In this document: positions 46,272 through 57,857 of the stretch, in pieces
How the letters are laid out: each line of letters opens with the position of its first letter
Numbering within the stretch: position 1 is the stretch's first letter
Assembly: GCF_013201685.1 (NCBI RefSeq)
Contig: NZ_CP053844.1
Span: forward strand, 992,001 to 1,056,000
DNA length: 64,000 nucleotides
Source of the DNA: Campylobacter geochelonis
GTDB taxonomy: Bacteria > Campylobacterota > Campylobacteria > Campylobacterales > Campylobacteraceae
Reading direction: 5' to 3'
Translations under genes and position numbers: made by a program
The notes under the pieces: generated by a model
The model's database searches: none
What the model saw: the letters and a program-made list of their open reading frames with translations, nothing else
Told to the model about the DNA's origin: nothing

Positions 46272-47522
46272 TTAATTATCTATAGATAAATCTTTTTGAT
46301 TTACCCAGCCGATTTTGCCATTTTTAAACAGTACTTTATAATACTCGTTGTTTTTATCAAATATATTTACTTTTTCGGCATCTTTGGTATGATAAAAGAT
46401 GGTTGATTTTTCTATAGGCAGGATTTTAACCTTAGTGTTAGCATTAACAACTCCAGTGCTATGAGGATCTTGAGTGTAGATGTTATAGCTAATAATTAGC
46501 ACTGCAAAGATAAGTGGGGTTGTGTTTTTGCTTAAAACATATAGTGCTAAAAAGAAAATCGCGCCTATAAATACAGCTAGCTTTTTATAGATTAAAAATG
46601 GATCATCTTGTGGATTTAGCTCTGTTTGAGTGCTTAAATCATCAATTTCTAGCTTAACATTTAAGCTAAAGTTTTCAAACTGAGCTGTTTTGGCGTTAAA
46701 ATAGCTAAAACTAAAGCTAGTTTGGTTGTTTTCTATAACAACAAAGTAAAATGCGCTTTGGTTAGAATAGCTCCCTTTTATGGAATTTATACCTTGTTTT
46801 ACCACATCTTGCGATAGATGAAATGAGCTTAAATTCGCACCTTTTGCGCTTAATGCTATAGTCATTATATTCGTGTTATCATCAAATTTAGCCGTTTTAT
46901 AGCTTTTTACAACTAGTTCATCAGCTACAACATGCGCGTAATTTGCCTTTTCTTGAATCGGTTTAAAAGTTGGAAGTTTTGGTTTTATGCTAGCTTTTTG
47001 AAAAAACTCGCCATTTCGTTTTGCAACTATTTGTATGTTTTTAAGCTCGGCATTTGTGCTGTTTGCTTCAAACCAAAGTCTAGTTCTATACACACCTTTT
47101 TCATCTTGACTCCATGATAGGTTGTTGCTATTTAGCCAGACTAAACCAGATGTTTTTTCCATGCTTAAATTTAAATCCAAGCTGATATTTTGCTGGATAT
47201 TTGCACTTAAATCCATACCAAATACTTGATTTACATAGACGCTTTTTGGGATTTTTGAAGCTGCTAAAAGCAAATCCGTAACTCTAACTTCTTGATAAAT
47301 TTTAGACTCATCTAAGTCTAAATTTCCCTCATCTGTAGGCGCTATAAGCTTTAAATCATCAATAGTAAGGTGCTGTTTGTTTAAAATTTCATCTTCTGTG
47401 TATGCTTTTGGTTTTACATCTTTGGCAGCTGTAGGCTTTACGCTTTTTAGATAATCAACATCATCTTGTGCTGCGATAGCAAAAACTGCCAAAAATATAG
47501 TTAAAAATACCGCTCTTAGCAA
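46272..47522 (-). CDS. Membrane protein with signal peptide and C-terminal SH3-like domain
   Basis: A 416-residue protein of no family that I can name. A signal peptide (about 1-17) is followed by a long beta-rich periplasmic region, two helices (about 315-350), and a C-terminal bacterial SH3-like domain (about 360-410, ending EYYKVLFKNGKIGWVNQKDL). The TTG start at 47522 lies within the last codons of purQ and has AAAAGG six bases upstream. As last gene of the ctpA-purC-purS-purQ unit it may only share transcription. The BatD/CcmH-like overall shape is noted, but not strong enough to name it. Confidence 0.7.
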   Translation of the reverse strand: MLRAVFLTIFLAVFAIAAQDDVDYLKSVKPTAAKDVKPKAYTEDEILNKQHLTIDDLKLIAPTDEGNLDLDESKIYQEVRVTDLLLAASKIPKSVYVNQVFGMDLSANIQQNISLDLNLSMEKTSGLVWLNSNNLSWSQDEKGVYRTRLWFEANSTNAELKNIQIVAKRNGEFFQKASIKPKLPTFKPIQEKANYAHVVADELVVKSYKTAKFDDNTNIMTIALSAKGANLSSFHLSQDVVKQGINSIKGSYSNQSAFYFVVIENNQTSFSFSYFNAKTAQFENFSLNVKLEIDDLSTQTELNPQDDPFLIYKKLAVFIGAIFFLALYVLSKNTTPLIFAVLIISYNIYTQDPHSTGVVNANTKVKILPIEKSTIFYHTKDAEKVNIFDKNNEYYKVLFKNGKIGWVNQKDLSIDN

Positions 47523-48181
47523 ATAAAGCCTTTTAAAACTCTAGCCCCATCAACACCACCAAGTTCGGCTTCTATCGCGCGCTCTGGGTGAGGCATAAGA
47601 CCAAAAATTTTTTTATCTTTATCGCAAATTCCAGCTATAGCATCAACTGAACCATTTGGGTTTTCGTATGCGCCATTTTCATCGCAGTATTTAAGTAAGA
47701 TTTGCCCTTTATCATACATTTTATTAAGATTATAGCTATCTATGTAGTAGTTGCCTTCGCCGTGTGCTATAGGGATGTTTAAAATTTCATCTTTTTTACA
47801 GCATGATAAGAACTTGTTATCGGCAGAAACTACCTTTAGATGGTGGTATTTTGAGATAAAACTTAAACTTAAGTTTCTGTTCATCGCACCATCTAAAAGC
47901 TTAAGCTCTAAAAGCATTTGAAATCCGTTGCAAATTCCAAGTATATAGCCACCTTTTTTTGCATGCACTACAACAGCTTTCATTATAGGGCTAAATTTAG
48001 CAATCGCCGCCGTTCTTAAGTAATCACCATGGCTAAAACCACCAGGCAAAACTATCAAATCAGCATTAATGCTCTCTTCTTTATGCCATATAATCTCAGT
48101 TTTGTAACCTAACTTTTCAAAAGCATATTGAGTATCTCTTTCACAGTTTGTGCCTGGGAAATTTATAATCGCTACTTTCAT
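47516..48181 (-). CDS. purQ: Phosphoribosylformylglycinamidine synthase subunit PurQ
   Basis: PurQ is the glutaminase subunit of FGAM synthase, supplying ammonia to PurL in de novo purine synthesis. The 221-residue class I amidotransferase has the nucleophile loop LGICNGFQML with the catalytic Cys (about 83-92), the PGGFSHGDYLR motif and the final HPERA with the catalytic His-Glu. It overlaps purS (ATGA) and the SH3 gene. It is normal in length. Confidence 0.96.
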   Translation of the reverse strand: MKVAIINFPGTNCERDTQYAFEKLGYKTEIIWHKEESINADLIVLPGGFSHGDYLRTAAIAKFSPIMKAVVVHAKKGGYILGICNGFQMLLELKLLDGAMNRNLSLSFISKYHHLKVVSADNKFLSCCKKDEILNIPIAHGEGNYYIDSYNLNKMYDKGQILLKYCDENGAYENPNGSVDAIAGICDKDKKIFGLMPHPERAIEAELGGVDGARVLKGFIC

Positions 48182-48414
48182 AGCACTATCTCATACTCTT
48201 CTATGACAGTATTTGCAAGCAAGTCTTCACACATGCTTTCTACATTTTTCTTTAGCGTATCTTTATCGCTCTCATCGATATCAAGAACGATTTGTTTTCC
48301 TACTCTTACGCTATTTACCCCTTCAAAGCCAAGCGAGCTAAGAGCATGCTCAACTGCTTTGCCTTGAGGGTCTAAAACGCCAGCTTTCAACTTTACATTT
48401 ACAACTACTTTCAT
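48178..48414 (-). CDS. purS: Phosphoribosylformylglycinamidine synthase subunit PurS
   Basis: PurS is the small bridging subunit of the three-part FGAM synthase (PurSQL). The 78-residue protein contains VNVKLKAGVLDPQGKAVEHAL and VRVGKQIVLDID (the first split: KLKAGVLDPQG, KAVEHALSSLG), the family's two-strand pattern. AAGGATAGAG precedes the ATG. Its neighbours purC and purQ confirm the role. Confidence 0.95.
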   Translation of the reverse strand: MKVVVNVKLKAGVLDPQGKAVEHALSSLGFEGVNSVRVGKQIVLDIDESDKDTLKKNVESMCEDLLANTVIEEYEIVL

Positions 48415-48422
48415 CTCTATCC

Positions 48423-49142
48423 TTAGCTTAAAATTCTTTTTAAAACCTCTTCATAAGCGACTTTTACGCCACCAAGACCTTGTCTAAATCTATCTTTATC
48501 TAATTTTTCGTTTGTCTCTTTATCCCAAAATCTGCAGCTATCTGGACTGATTTCATCAGCTAGTAAAATATTTCCATCTTTGTCTTTACCAAATTCTATT
48601 TTAAAATCGACTAGTTTTAAGCCTTTTTCATCAAAAAATTTACGTAAAATAGAGTTGATTTCTCGCGCTGTGTATTTAAGTCTTTCTAGCTCATCTTCTG
48701 TTTTAACAGCATTTAGTAATAAGCAGTGTTCATCATTTAATATAGGATCGTTTAACGCATCATCTTTATAGCAAAACTCAACTAGAGTAAATGGTAAAAC
48801 TGTGCCATCTTTTATACCAAGTCGTTTGCTTAGTGAACCTGTTGCTATGTTTCTTACAACTACTTCAAGAGGAACGATTTCGCACTTTTTAACAAGTTGC
48901 TCGGTATCGCTTAGCGTTTCAACTAAGTCTGTTTTTATACCTTTTGACTCTAAAAGTTTGAAAATTTGAGTGCTTATTTTATTATTTAGTTCGCCTTTTC
49001 CAGCTTCTTCAGCTTTTTTTACACCGTTAAATGCTGTTAAAGAGTCCTTAAATTCTGATATGAGCAGATCATCACTCTCGACTATAGACCACATTTTTTT
49101 GGCTTTACCTTCGTAAACCATCTCTTTTTTGGTTGCCTTCAT
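48423..49142 (-). CDS. purC: Phosphoribosylaminoimidazole-succinocarboxamide synthase
   Basis: PurC (SAICAR synthase) joins CAIR and aspartate in purine synthesis. The 239-residue protein shows YEGKAKKMW near the N-terminus, [21 protein letters not shown], and the [12 protein letters not shown] motif. The start overlaps the ctpA stop by four bases, with AAAGGATGG upstream. It is complete. Confidence 0.96.
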   Translation of the reverse strand: MKATKKEMVYEGKAKKMWSIVESDDLLISEFKDSLTAFNGVKKAEEAGKGELNNKISTQIFKLLESKGIKTDLVETLSDTEQLVKKCEIVPLEVVVRNIATGSLSKRLGIKDGTVLPFTLVEFCYKDDALNDPILNDEHCLLLNAVKTEDELERLKYTAREINSILRKFFDEKGLKLVDFKIEFGKDKDGNILLADEISPDSCRFWDKETNEKLDKDRFRQGLGGVKVAYEEVLKRILS

Positions 49143-50449
49143 TTTCCATCCTTTGTAATGTTGAGAATTTTTATACTATCAATTGCTGTTTTTAACTGAA
49201 TATCATTATATATAGTTGATCTAGGTATTATCTTATCTTTGTCTTTTTGACTTTTTTTGCTAACTTTTACTTTTGAGTCGATTTTAGATAGCTCTGTTTC
49301 AAGATGTTGTTTTAAATCAGACTCTTTTAAGTTGAATGAGTTATCCTCATCAGGAACTTTTCCAGGATATACTATTAAATCAGGCTTAACGCCAGAATTT
49401 TGGATAGTTCTACCGCTTGGTAAATAATACCTTGCTATAGTCATTCTAAGCCCTTCTTTGCTATTTAGTGGCATGATAACTTGAACGCTACCTTTGCCAA
49501 AAGTATTTTCGCCTATAATTATACCTCTTTTTAAATCTTGCAAAGCTCCACTTACTATCTCGCTTGCGCTCGCACTTCCGCCATTAACCAAAACAGCTAG
49601 TGGTAAATTTGTTATTTTATTATTTGCTTTTGCTTTATACTCTGTATTTTCGCTCTTATCTCTACCTTTTTGAGAAACGATAACTCCATCGCTTACAAAC
49701 AAATTTGTTAGTCCAACAGCTTGTTCTAAAAGCCCACCAGGGTTGTTTCTAAGATCAAGGATAATGCCATCAGTATCTTTATGCTCTTTTATAAATTTAC
49801 TCGCTTCGCTAACTACTTTTTGATCAAAATTTGTAACTCTTAGATATAAAATATTCTCATCTTCTATGCTTTTTGCGTATACAGACTCAACTTTTATGAT
49901 ATCTCTAGTTATATTCACATCAAAAGGTTTCATTTCGCCTTTTCTAAATATAGTTATAACAATCGGCGTTTTAGGCTTTCCGCGCATTTTGCTAACTGCT
50001 TCATCAAGAGTTATACCTAATGTTGAGTTGCCATCTATTCGTAAAATTACATCGTTTGATTTTACACCTGCTTTATCGGCTGGAGTGCCTTCAATCGGAG
50101 CTACAACAGTTAAAGCGCCATCTTTCATGCCAACTGTTATTCCAAGCCCACCAAACTCGCCCTCGGTTTGAACTTTAGTATCGTTAAATGCCTTTTCGTC
50201 CATAAAACTCGAATGTGCATCTAAATTTGACATCAAGCCAGCTATCGCTTTATCGATGATTTGCGTAAATGTTAGTTCATCTGCATAGCTGTTTTCAACT
50301 GTTGAGATTACTTTTGTAAATTTAGTTAAAGCTTGTAGTTTTGAGCTTTCGCTATCTTGTGTTTTTGCGTTTAAATTTATAGCAAACATCAAAGATATCG
50401 CTATCGTAGAGACAAAGCCCAAGCCAAAAAAAAGTTTCTCTTTTTTCAA
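49139..50449 (-). CDS. Carboxyl-terminal processing protease (S41 family, CtpA-like)
   Basis: A 436-residue periplasmic serine protease anchored by an N-terminal helix (about 6-25). It contains a PDZ domain (about 90-170, [16 protein letters not shown]) and the S41 core with the catalytic Ser in [10 protein letters not shown] (about 300) and Lys in [11 protein letters not shown] (about 330), both present. It likely trims envelope proteins or peptidoglycan-linked enzymes. It is the first gene of a minus-strand unit leading into pur genes, divergent from clpB. ctpA is the usual name, but I leave the symbol empty because paralogues exist. Confidence 0.92.
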   Translation of the reverse strand: MKKEKLFFGLGFVSTIAISLMFAINLNAKTQDSESSKLQALTKFTKVISTVENSYADELTFTQIIDKAIAGLMSNLDAHSSFMDEKAFNDTKVQTEGEFGGLGITVGMKDGALTVVAPIEGTPADKAGVKSNDVILRIDGNSTLGITLDEAVSKMRGKPKTPIVITIFRKGEMKPFDVNITRDIIKVESVYAKSIEDENILYLRVTNFDQKVVSEASKFIKEHKDTDGIILDLRNNPGGLLEQAVGLTNLFVSDGVIVSQKGRDKSENTEYKAKANNKITNLPLAVLVNGGSASASEIVSGALQDLKRGIIIGENTFGKGSVQVIMPLNSKEGLRMTIARYYLPSGRTIQNSGVKPDLIVYPGKVPDEDNSFNLKESDLKQHLETELSKIDSKVKVSKKSQKDKDKIIPRSTIYNDIQLKTAIDSIKILNITKDGK

Positions 50450-50725
50450 ATTTAGAACTCCTTAGTCATATGTAGTTTAAGCGATGATTTTATTCTTATT
50501 TAGCTAAAAAGTCGCTAAATTTACTAAATTTTGAGCGTTGTATTTATTTAAATTTATCAATTTGTATCAAAATTTAAATCAAAATCAAAATATTTTTCTA
50601 ACTTTTTTGTTGCATTAATGTTTTAGCTACGATAAATCGGATGTATTTTTTATTTGAAAAATGCATATAAACATGTAAGTAAAAATATAAATTTATATAC
50701 TATCTTCATATTTTTATTGAATAAA

Positions 50726-50746
50726 CTTGACAAAGATAGACTAAAG
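50726..50746 (+). promoter_or_regulatory. HAIR-like operator (HspR site candidate) upstream of clpB
   Basis: CTTGACA, 7 bases, ACTAAAG at 50726-50746 fits the HspR inverted repeat CTTGAGT-N7-ACTCAAG with three mismatches out of fourteen. HspR is known to control clpB in Campylobacter and Helicobacter. The site covers the -35 element of the promoter described next. Confidence 0.65.
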
Positions 50747-50755
50747 TTATATAAT
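50727..50755 (+). promoter_or_regulatory. clpB: Sigma-70 type promoter of clpB
   Basis: TTGACA at 50727-50732 and TATAAT at 50750-50755 are both consensus, with a 17-base spacer. They are followed by the clpB ATG at 50787 with AGGAG at 50775-50779. The overlap with the HspR-type site predicts repression by occlusion. Confidence 0.75.
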
Positions 50756-50786
50756 AGCCAAATATAAACTTACTAGGAGTTCACAG

Positions 50787-53363
<2,577 letters not shown>

Positions 53364-53373
53364 CTAAAACTTA

Positions 53374-53398
53374 AAAACCGCCTTAAAATGGCGGTTTT
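53374..53398 (+). terminator. Rho-independent terminator after clpB
   Basis: AAAACCGCC (53374-53382) and GGCGGTTTT (53390-53398) form a 9-bp G+C-bearing stem with a 7-base loop and end in TTTT, eleven bases after the clpB stop. It is one of the clearest terminators of the window. Confidence 0.85.
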
Positions 53399-53399
53399 A

Positions 53400-53734
53400 T
53401 CCTATATAAATATAAATAAAAGTAATCAATATATAAAATTAAACTTTTAAGGATAGTGAAATATCGCTATCAAATTTGATATCTTTTTGATATTCTTCTC
53501 GCGCATATTTAGGATAAAATAACTCTCATATTAGCTCAATTTTTTTAAATTTATACCATTTACACTAGATTTTATGGTGTATTAATACTATAATTATTTT
53601 AGTAATAATTAAAAGAAACTTATTTGAATTTACTAATATTATTTTATAATATATTTAAATATAAAAAAGTAGTAGAATACGCACAATGTATTTATAAATT
53701 TTTATTTGAAAATAACACCAAACAAGGAGTAAAG
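53400..53734. other. Intergenic region upstream of the hydrogenase operon
   Basis: About 335 bases without a gene between clpB and hydA. It contains a set of GATATC/GATAT half-sites near 53460-53500, but no operator I can name. It must hold the promoter of the hydrogenase operon. Confidence 0.4.
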
Positions 53735-54892
53735 ATGGTAAATGACGATATCTTGGCTAAGATTAACGCCAGATTAGAAACTGTTACTAAACTGCCTAAA
53801 ATGAAAGATGGCTCTATAGTAAAATTACTTGAAGAAAAGGGAATCTCAAGAAGAGATTTTCTAAAATGGGCTGGAACTATGGCTGCTATAATGGGCTTAC
53901 CAGCTACTTTTGCACCGACAATTGCAAAAGCTGCTGAGCTTGCTGATAGACTTCCAGTTATTTGGCTTCATATGGCTGAGTGTACTGGTTGTAGCGAGAG
54001 TTTGTTAAGAACAGACACGCCTACAGTCGATAGTTTGATATTTGATTATATTTCGCTTGAGTATCATGAGACAATTATGGCTGCATCTGGCTGGCAAGCA
54101 GAGGAAAATTTAGAAGGCGCTATAGAAAAATACAAAGGTCAATATATCTTAATGGTTGAGGGTGGAATTCCGGCAGGTTCTAGTGAATTTTTCCTAACAG
54201 TTGGACCACACGGAACTACAGGAGCGCAACACTGTAGAGTTGCTAGCGAAAATGCGGCTGCTATTTTTGCTATAGGAACCTGTTCAAGTTTTGGCGGTAT
54301 TCAAGCTGCAGCTCCAAACCCAACAAACGCACAACCACTTAGTAAAATCACAAATAAACCGGTTATAAATGTCCCAGGATGTCCACCAAGCGAGAAAAAC
54401 ATCGTAGGAAACGTTCTTAACTACATTCTTTTTGGAACTCTTCCATCGCTTGATGCGTTTAATAGACCAAAATGGGCATATGGACTTAGAATTCATGATC
54501 TTTGCGAAAGACGCGGACACTTTGATGCAGGTGAGTTTGTTCAACACTTTGGCGATGAGGGCGCAAAAAATGGCTATTGTCTATATAAAGTAGGTTGTAA
54601 AGGGCCTTATACATTTAACAACTGCTCACGTGAGAGATTTAACTCGCATACAAGTTGGCCAGTTCAAGCTGGACATGGTTGTATCGGTTGTAGTGAGCCT
54701 GATTTTTGGGATACGATGGGACCATTTGAAGAGCCGCTTGCTGATAGACTTTATCACACTGCATTTGGCGGACTTGGCGCAGATGCGACAGCTGATAAGA
54801 TAGGCATAGGAGTGCTTGCAGTAACAGGCGTTGCAATCGCTGCTCACGCCGCAATCGGTGCACTTAAAAAAGACAAAAAAGGAGATGAATAA
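53735..54892 (+). CDS. hydA: [NiFe]-hydrogenase small subunit (Tat-exported)
   Basis: HydA carries the iron-sulfur chain of the membrane-bound uptake hydrogenase. The 385-residue precursor has a Tat signal (SRRDFLKWAG), cluster-binding Cys in ECTGCSE, GTCSSFGG, PGCPPSEKN, the HDLCERRGHF and CLYKVGCKGPYT medial/distal sets, HGCIGCSEPDFWD, and a C-terminal helix (GIGVLAVTGVAIAAHAA) that anchors it to the periplasmic side. The ATG at 53735 has AAGGAG in place. It starts the hydABCDE operon. Confidence 0.96.
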   Translation: MVNDDILAKINARLETVTKLPKMKDGSIVKLLEEKGISRRDFLKWAGTMAAIMGLPATFAPTIAKAAELADRLPVIWLHMAECTGCSESLLRTDTPTVDSLIFDYISLEYHETIMAASGWQAEENLEGAIEKYKGQYILMVEGGIPAGSSEFFLTVGPHGTTGAQHCRVASENAAAIFAIGTCSSFGGIQAAAPNPTNAQPLSKITNKPVINVPGCPPSEKNIVGNVLNYILFGTLPSLDAFNRPKWAYGLRIHDLCERRGHFDAGEFVQHFGDEGAKNGYCLYKVGCKGPYTFNNCSRERFNSHTSWPVQAGHGCIGCSEPDFWDTMGPFEEPLADRLYHTAFGGLGADATADKIGIGVLAVTGVAIAAHAAIGALKKDKKGDE

Positions 54893-56610
54893 TGTCACAA
54901 AGAATAGTAGTTGATCCTATCACTAGAATCGAAGGACACCTTAGAGTAGAAGTTATAGTTGATGATAACAATGTTGTTACTGATGCATATAGTGGCTCTA
55001 CTTTGTGGCGTGGTATTGAAACTATCGTAAGAGGGCGCGATCCTCGTGATGTTGGTTTTATGACTCAAAGAATTTGTGGTGTTTGTACTTTCTCGCACTA
55101 TAAAGCAGGTATTATGGCGGTTGAAAATGCGCTTGGTATCACTCCTCCTTTAAATGCGATTTTAACAAGAACTTTGATGAATAATGCTCTATTTTTACAC
55201 GATCACATAGTTCACTTCTACCAACTTCACGCGCTTGATTTTGTTGATATCGTTAGTGCGCTAAGTGCTGATGTAAGAGCGGCTAGTGAAGAGGCATTTA
55301 AATACTGTGATTTACCTTTTGCTTGCGGTGCTGATCAGCTAAAAGCAGTTCAACAAAAAGTAAAAGCTTTCGTTGATAAAGGAAATCTTGGACCATTCGC
55401 AAATGCTTACTTTGGACACCCAACTTATCGTTTAACTCCAGAGCAAAATTTAATCGCACTTTCTCACTATCTAGAGTGTTTAAGAATTCAACGAACAGTT
55501 GCTCAGATGATGGCGATTTTTGGTGCTAAACAACCTCACCCACAAAGCTTAACAGTAGGTGGTATCACAAGCGTTATGGATATCTTAAGCCCAGCAAGAC
55601 TTGGCGAATATATGGTTAAATTCCAAGAAGCTGCTGACTTTGTAAACAGAGCTTACTATCCAGACTTAGTAATGGCTGGAAAAGCTTATGCAAGTGAAGC
55701 AAGCGTGACAAATGATGTTGGCGTTGCAAATTTATGGACACATCAAGAGTTTCAAGTTAGTTCAAACGAGTGGTTATTTGATAGTGGTATTATACTTAAT
55801 GGCGATATTAGCAAGGTTTATGATCTTGATGAGTCTAAAATCACAGAAGAGGCAACTCACTCATGGTATAAAAACAACGCTCCGCTTCACCCTTATGATG
55901 GAGAGCAAGATCCTAACTATACAGGATTTAAAGAAGAAGATACGCTAAATGCAAAAGGCGAAATGGTAAAAACTAAAGTCTTTGATACGGCTGGAAAATA
56001 CTCATGGATAAAAGCTCCAAGATATGATGGTAAGCCATTGCAAGTTGGGCCATTGTCTAATATAGTTATAAACTACGCAAAAGGAAATAAATTTGTTGTT
56101 CCAGTGGTTGAGAAATTCTTAAAAGACACAGGACTTCCAGTAAGTGCAGTATTATCTACTCTTGGTAGAACAGCTTGTCGTATGATAGAGGCTAAAGTTG
56201 TAGCTGATAATGGGCTTATGGCATTTAACAACCTTATAGCAAACATTAAAAGTGGAGATACTGATACTTGCGCTAAATATGTTATCGATACTAAAAAAGA
56301 GTACAAAGGTAGATATATAGGTCATGTTCCAAGAGGTAGTTTAAGCCACTGGTGCCGAATCAAAAATGGTGTTATCGAAAACTGGCAAGCAGTAGTTCCA
56401 TCAACATGGAATGCAAGTCCAAAAGACGCTAAAGGTCAAATGGGAAGTTATGAAGCTTGTCTAATAGGACTTAAAATAGCTGATTTAAAACAACCTTTAG
56501 AAATCATAAGAAAAATTCACTCTTACGATCCATGTATTGCGTGTGCGGTTCATGTGATGGATACTAAAGGAAATGAATTAGGTAGCTATAAGGTAAATCC
56601 TAATCTATAA
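54892..56610 (+). CDS. hydB: [NiFe]-hydrogenase large subunit
   Basis: HydB holds the Ni-Fe active site. The 572-residue protein has the N-terminal motif RICGVCTFSH (about 61-70) and the C-terminal DPCIACAVH (about 553-561), which together provide the four Cys ligands of the metal pair. The segment after the final His is removed by the maturation protease. It overlaps hydA by one base. All ligands are present, so the enzyme should be active. Confidence 0.97.
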   Translation: MSQRIVVDPITRIEGHLRVEVIVDDNNVVTDAYSGSTLWRGIETIVRGRDPRDVGFMTQRICGVCTFSHYKAGIMAVENALGITPPLNAILTRTLMNNALFLHDHIVHFYQLHALDFVDIVSALSADVRAASEEAFKYCDLPFACGADQLKAVQQKVKAFVDKGNLGPFANAYFGHPTYRLTPEQNLIALSHYLECLRIQRTVAQMMAIFGAKQPHPQSLTVGGITSVMDILSPARLGEYMVKFQEAADFVNRAYYPDLVMAGKAYASEASVTNDVGVANLWTHQEFQVSSNEWLFDSGIILNGDISKVYDLDESKITEEATHSWYKNNAPLHPYDGEQDPNYTGFKEEDTLNAKGEMVKTKVFDTAGKYSWIKAPRYDGKPLQVGPLSNIVINYAKGNKFVVPVVEKFLKDTGLPVSAVLSTLGRTACRMIEAKVVADNGLMAFNNLIANIKSGDTDTCAKYVIDTKKEYKGRYIGHVPRGSLSHWCRIKNGVIENWQAVVPSTWNASPKDAKGQMGSYEACLIGLKIADLKQPLEIIRKIHSYDPCIACAVHVMDTKGNELGSYKVNPNL

Positions 56611-56621
56611 AGGAGGATTAT

Positions 56622-57305
56622 ATGGAAAAACAGAGTAAAAAACATGTAGCAGAGTATGAATTCTCTATAGGATTTAGGCTGACTCACTGGATACGAGCGT
56701 TGGCAATAGTTGTGCTTGTAGTTAGTGGTTTATATATAGCGTATGTATTTCAAAGTTCTGAAGTTGTAGGTGAGCCGATAAATTTTATGAACGCAAAATG
56801 GCGTTTTGTGCATTTAGTGGCTGGATTTTTGATGATAGGCGCTTTGATTTTTAAAACTTATCTCTTTATCTTTGACTCACTTAGTAAAAAAGAGAGAGTT
56901 AGTGTGGCTGATTTTATCAACCCAAAGGTATGGATAGCACAGATTAAATACTACATTTTTATGGGTCCGCATCCGCATTTAAAAGGTGTTTATAACCCTT
57001 TGCAGTTTATAGCATATATTTTGTTTTATGTTACTGCTTTTGTTATCTGCTTGACAGGGCTTGTGCTTTATATACATGTGTATCATGATGGGCTTGGTGG
57101 TGCGTTATATGGACTTTTAAGACCATTTGAAGTATGGATGGGTGGACTTGCTAATGTAAGAGAAATTCACCATATAGCTATGGATGTTATTATCGTATTC
57201 GTAGTGGCGCATGTTTACATGGCTGTATTTAATGCAATCAAAGGCAAAGATGGCGCGATGGATGCAATTGTTAGCGGATATAAATTCCCTAGTGAAGAGC
57301 ATTAA
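56622..57305 (+). CDS. hydC: Hydrogenase cytochrome b subunit
   Basis: HydC is the membrane di-haem cytochrome b that passes electrons to the quinone pool. The 227-residue protein has four helices with the haem-ligand histidines in FRLTHWIRAL, FVHLVAGFLM, VYHDG and REIHHIAMDVIIVF. AGGAGG lies six bases before the ATG. It follows hydB after 11 bases and precedes the TTG of hydD without a gap. Confidence 0.94.
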   Translation: MEKQSKKHVAEYEFSIGFRLTHWIRALAIVVLVVSGLYIAYVFQSSEVVGEPINFMNAKWRFVHLVAGFLMIGALIFKTYLFIFDSLSKKERVSVADFINPKVWIAQIKYYIFMGPHPHLKGVYNPLQFIAYILFYVTAFVICLTGLVLYIHVYHDGLGGALYGLLRPFEVWMGGLANVREIHHIAMDVIIVFVVAHVYMAVFNAIKGKDGAMDAIVSGYKFPSEEH

Positions 57306-57857
57306 TTGAAAGTCTTGGTTTTAGGTATTGGAAATGTGATGTTCTCCGACGAAGGTGTCGGAGTTCATCTTTGTAAAGCTCTCGAAAAAAACTATAAATT
57401 TAACTCCGACTCTCACACTATCTCTTTTATAGATGGTGGAACTTTAGCAAATTTTTTGATGTATATAATGGTAGAGTATGATTATATTGTGCTTTTAGAT
57501 TGCATTGACGCTGATGATGGAGCGGTTGGAGATGTTTATAGCTTTGATTATGAGGTTATGCCAAAAATGATAAATTGGAGTGGCTCTGCACACGAAGTAG
57601 AGATGCTTCAAACACTTCAAATGCTTGATCTTGCCGGCGATAGACCAAAAACACAGATAATAGGCGTTGTGCCTAAGAGAATCGAGCCTATGAGTTTCAA
57701 GCTAAGCGATGAGATGAAAAAAGCGGCTGTTGTGATGGAAAAAACAGTGATTAATCACATAAAAGAGCTTGGGTTTAAGGTAGAAAAAGTAGCAGATTTT
57801 AGCGTTCAAGATATGGCAGATGAATTTAGCAAGGCAGGGTATGATAGTAGCATTTAG
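57306..57857 (+). CDS. hydD: Hydrogenase maturation protease
   Basis: HydD cleaves the C-terminal extension of HydB after nickel insertion. The 183-residue member of the HyaD/HybD (M52) family has GIGNVMFSDEGVGVHL at the N-terminus with the conserved Glu that binds nickel, IDGGTLANFL with Asp, and HEVEM with His. The start is TTG 57306, directly after the hydC stop, with GAAGAG upstream. It is complete. Confidence 0.93.
   Translation: MKVLVLGIGNVMFSDEGVGVHLCKALEKNYKFNSDSHTISFIDGGTLANFLMYIMVEYDYIVLLDCIDADDGAVGDVYSFDYEVMPKMINWSGSAHEVEMLQTLQMLDLAGDRPKTQIIGVVPKRIEPMSFKLSDEMKKAAVVMEKTVINHIKELGFKVEKVADFSVQDMADEFSKAGYDSSI

Noticed and set aside
53624..53734. Longer N-terminus of hydA
   Set aside because: The frame is open, but AAGGAG and the Tat-signal layout both fix the start at 53735.
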